A stretch of DNA of 6,811 bases. Source: Roseihalotalea indica (GTDB taxonomy: Bacteria; Bacteroidota; Bacteroidia; Cytophagales; Cyclobacteriaceae). The stretch's first letter is position 1. Every line of letters begins with the position of its first letter. Of the stretch, positions 6,735-6,811 are shown piece by piece. The notes beneath the pieces are model-generated. The model was given only the letters and a program-made list of their open reading frames with translations. It had not been told where the DNA came from and did not search any database. The stretch covers positions 132,441-139,251 of the forward strand of contig NZ_JAINFL010000016.1 of the NCBI RefSeq assembly GCF_022458895.1, written 5' to 3'. The position numbers and the translations under genes are program-made.

Positions 6735-6811
6735 ATGCGAAAAAAAGTAACCGAGCCCGAAAGACTAGATAATTTTATTCACAGCTTTAGCAGTTACAAC
6801 TCGGACAGTAA
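6735..6811 (+). CDS. Start of an unidentified gene, cut by the right edge
   Basis: ATG 6735 opens 25 codons with no stop before the window ends, preceded by an in-frame TAA at 6729-6731. The peptide begins MRKKVTEPERLDNF and is polar, with no signal peptide or membrane segment in what is visible. It lies 49 bases after the isomerase stop on the same strand with no terminator between, so it would be a downstream member of that transcription unit. Too little remains to name a family, and 25 open codons could occur by chance. Confidence 0.45.
   Translation, partial: MRKKVTEPERLDNFIHSFSSYNSDS

Noticed and set aside
1..6811. CRISPR array, tRNA, rRNA or insertion sequence with transposase
   Set aside because: No regularly spaced repeats, tRNA-like fold, rRNA-like sequence or transposase frame was found on either strand.

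Overview
The window is a piece of a Bacteroidota genome. The evidence is an adjacent SusC/SusD pair (a TonB-dependent outer-membrane transporter and its surface lipoprotein), a combination essentially confined to that phylum. Start codons also lack clear Shine-Dalgarno sequences, and base composition is moderate. The style of the proteins, together with a Tat-exported TIM-barrel sugar isomerase homologue, suggests an environmental Cytophagia-like lineage, but this is inference. The window begins with an 11-G run and is probably a contig end.

Layout. Positions 1-264 are open on the minus strand for 88 codons, running off the left edge. The translation is hydrophobic and could be the start of an unidentified membrane protein divergent from the transporter operon. 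Positions 265-462 are non-coding leader. A 1055-residue SusC/RagA transporter (463-3630) is followed after 27 bases by a 522-residue SusD/RagB lipoprotein (3658-5226), an evident two-gene operon. A 484-base gap (5227-5710) has no gene but holds two good hairpins and a 70-base segment that matches, in inverted orientation, the extreme left of the window. A Tat-signal sugar phosphate isomerase/epimerase-like protein (5711-6685) follows, then the first 25 codons of another gene (6735 to the right edge).

Function. SusD should capture an oligosaccharide or other glycan-derived ligand on the cell surface and close over SusC, which imports it into the periplasm using TonB energy. The isomerase-like protein has a twin-arginine signal and would act in the periplasm, so it may process the imported sugar. 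No glycoside hydrolase, sulfatase, sugar kinase or recognisable regulator lies in the window, so the substrate cannot be assigned.

The coding part is a conventional polysaccharide-utilisation-type locus. The less ordinary signals are in the non-coding DNA: the diverged inverted repeat pair flanking susCD, and a branched fold (5522-5599) in the leader of the isomerase gene. Neither is proof of a new system.
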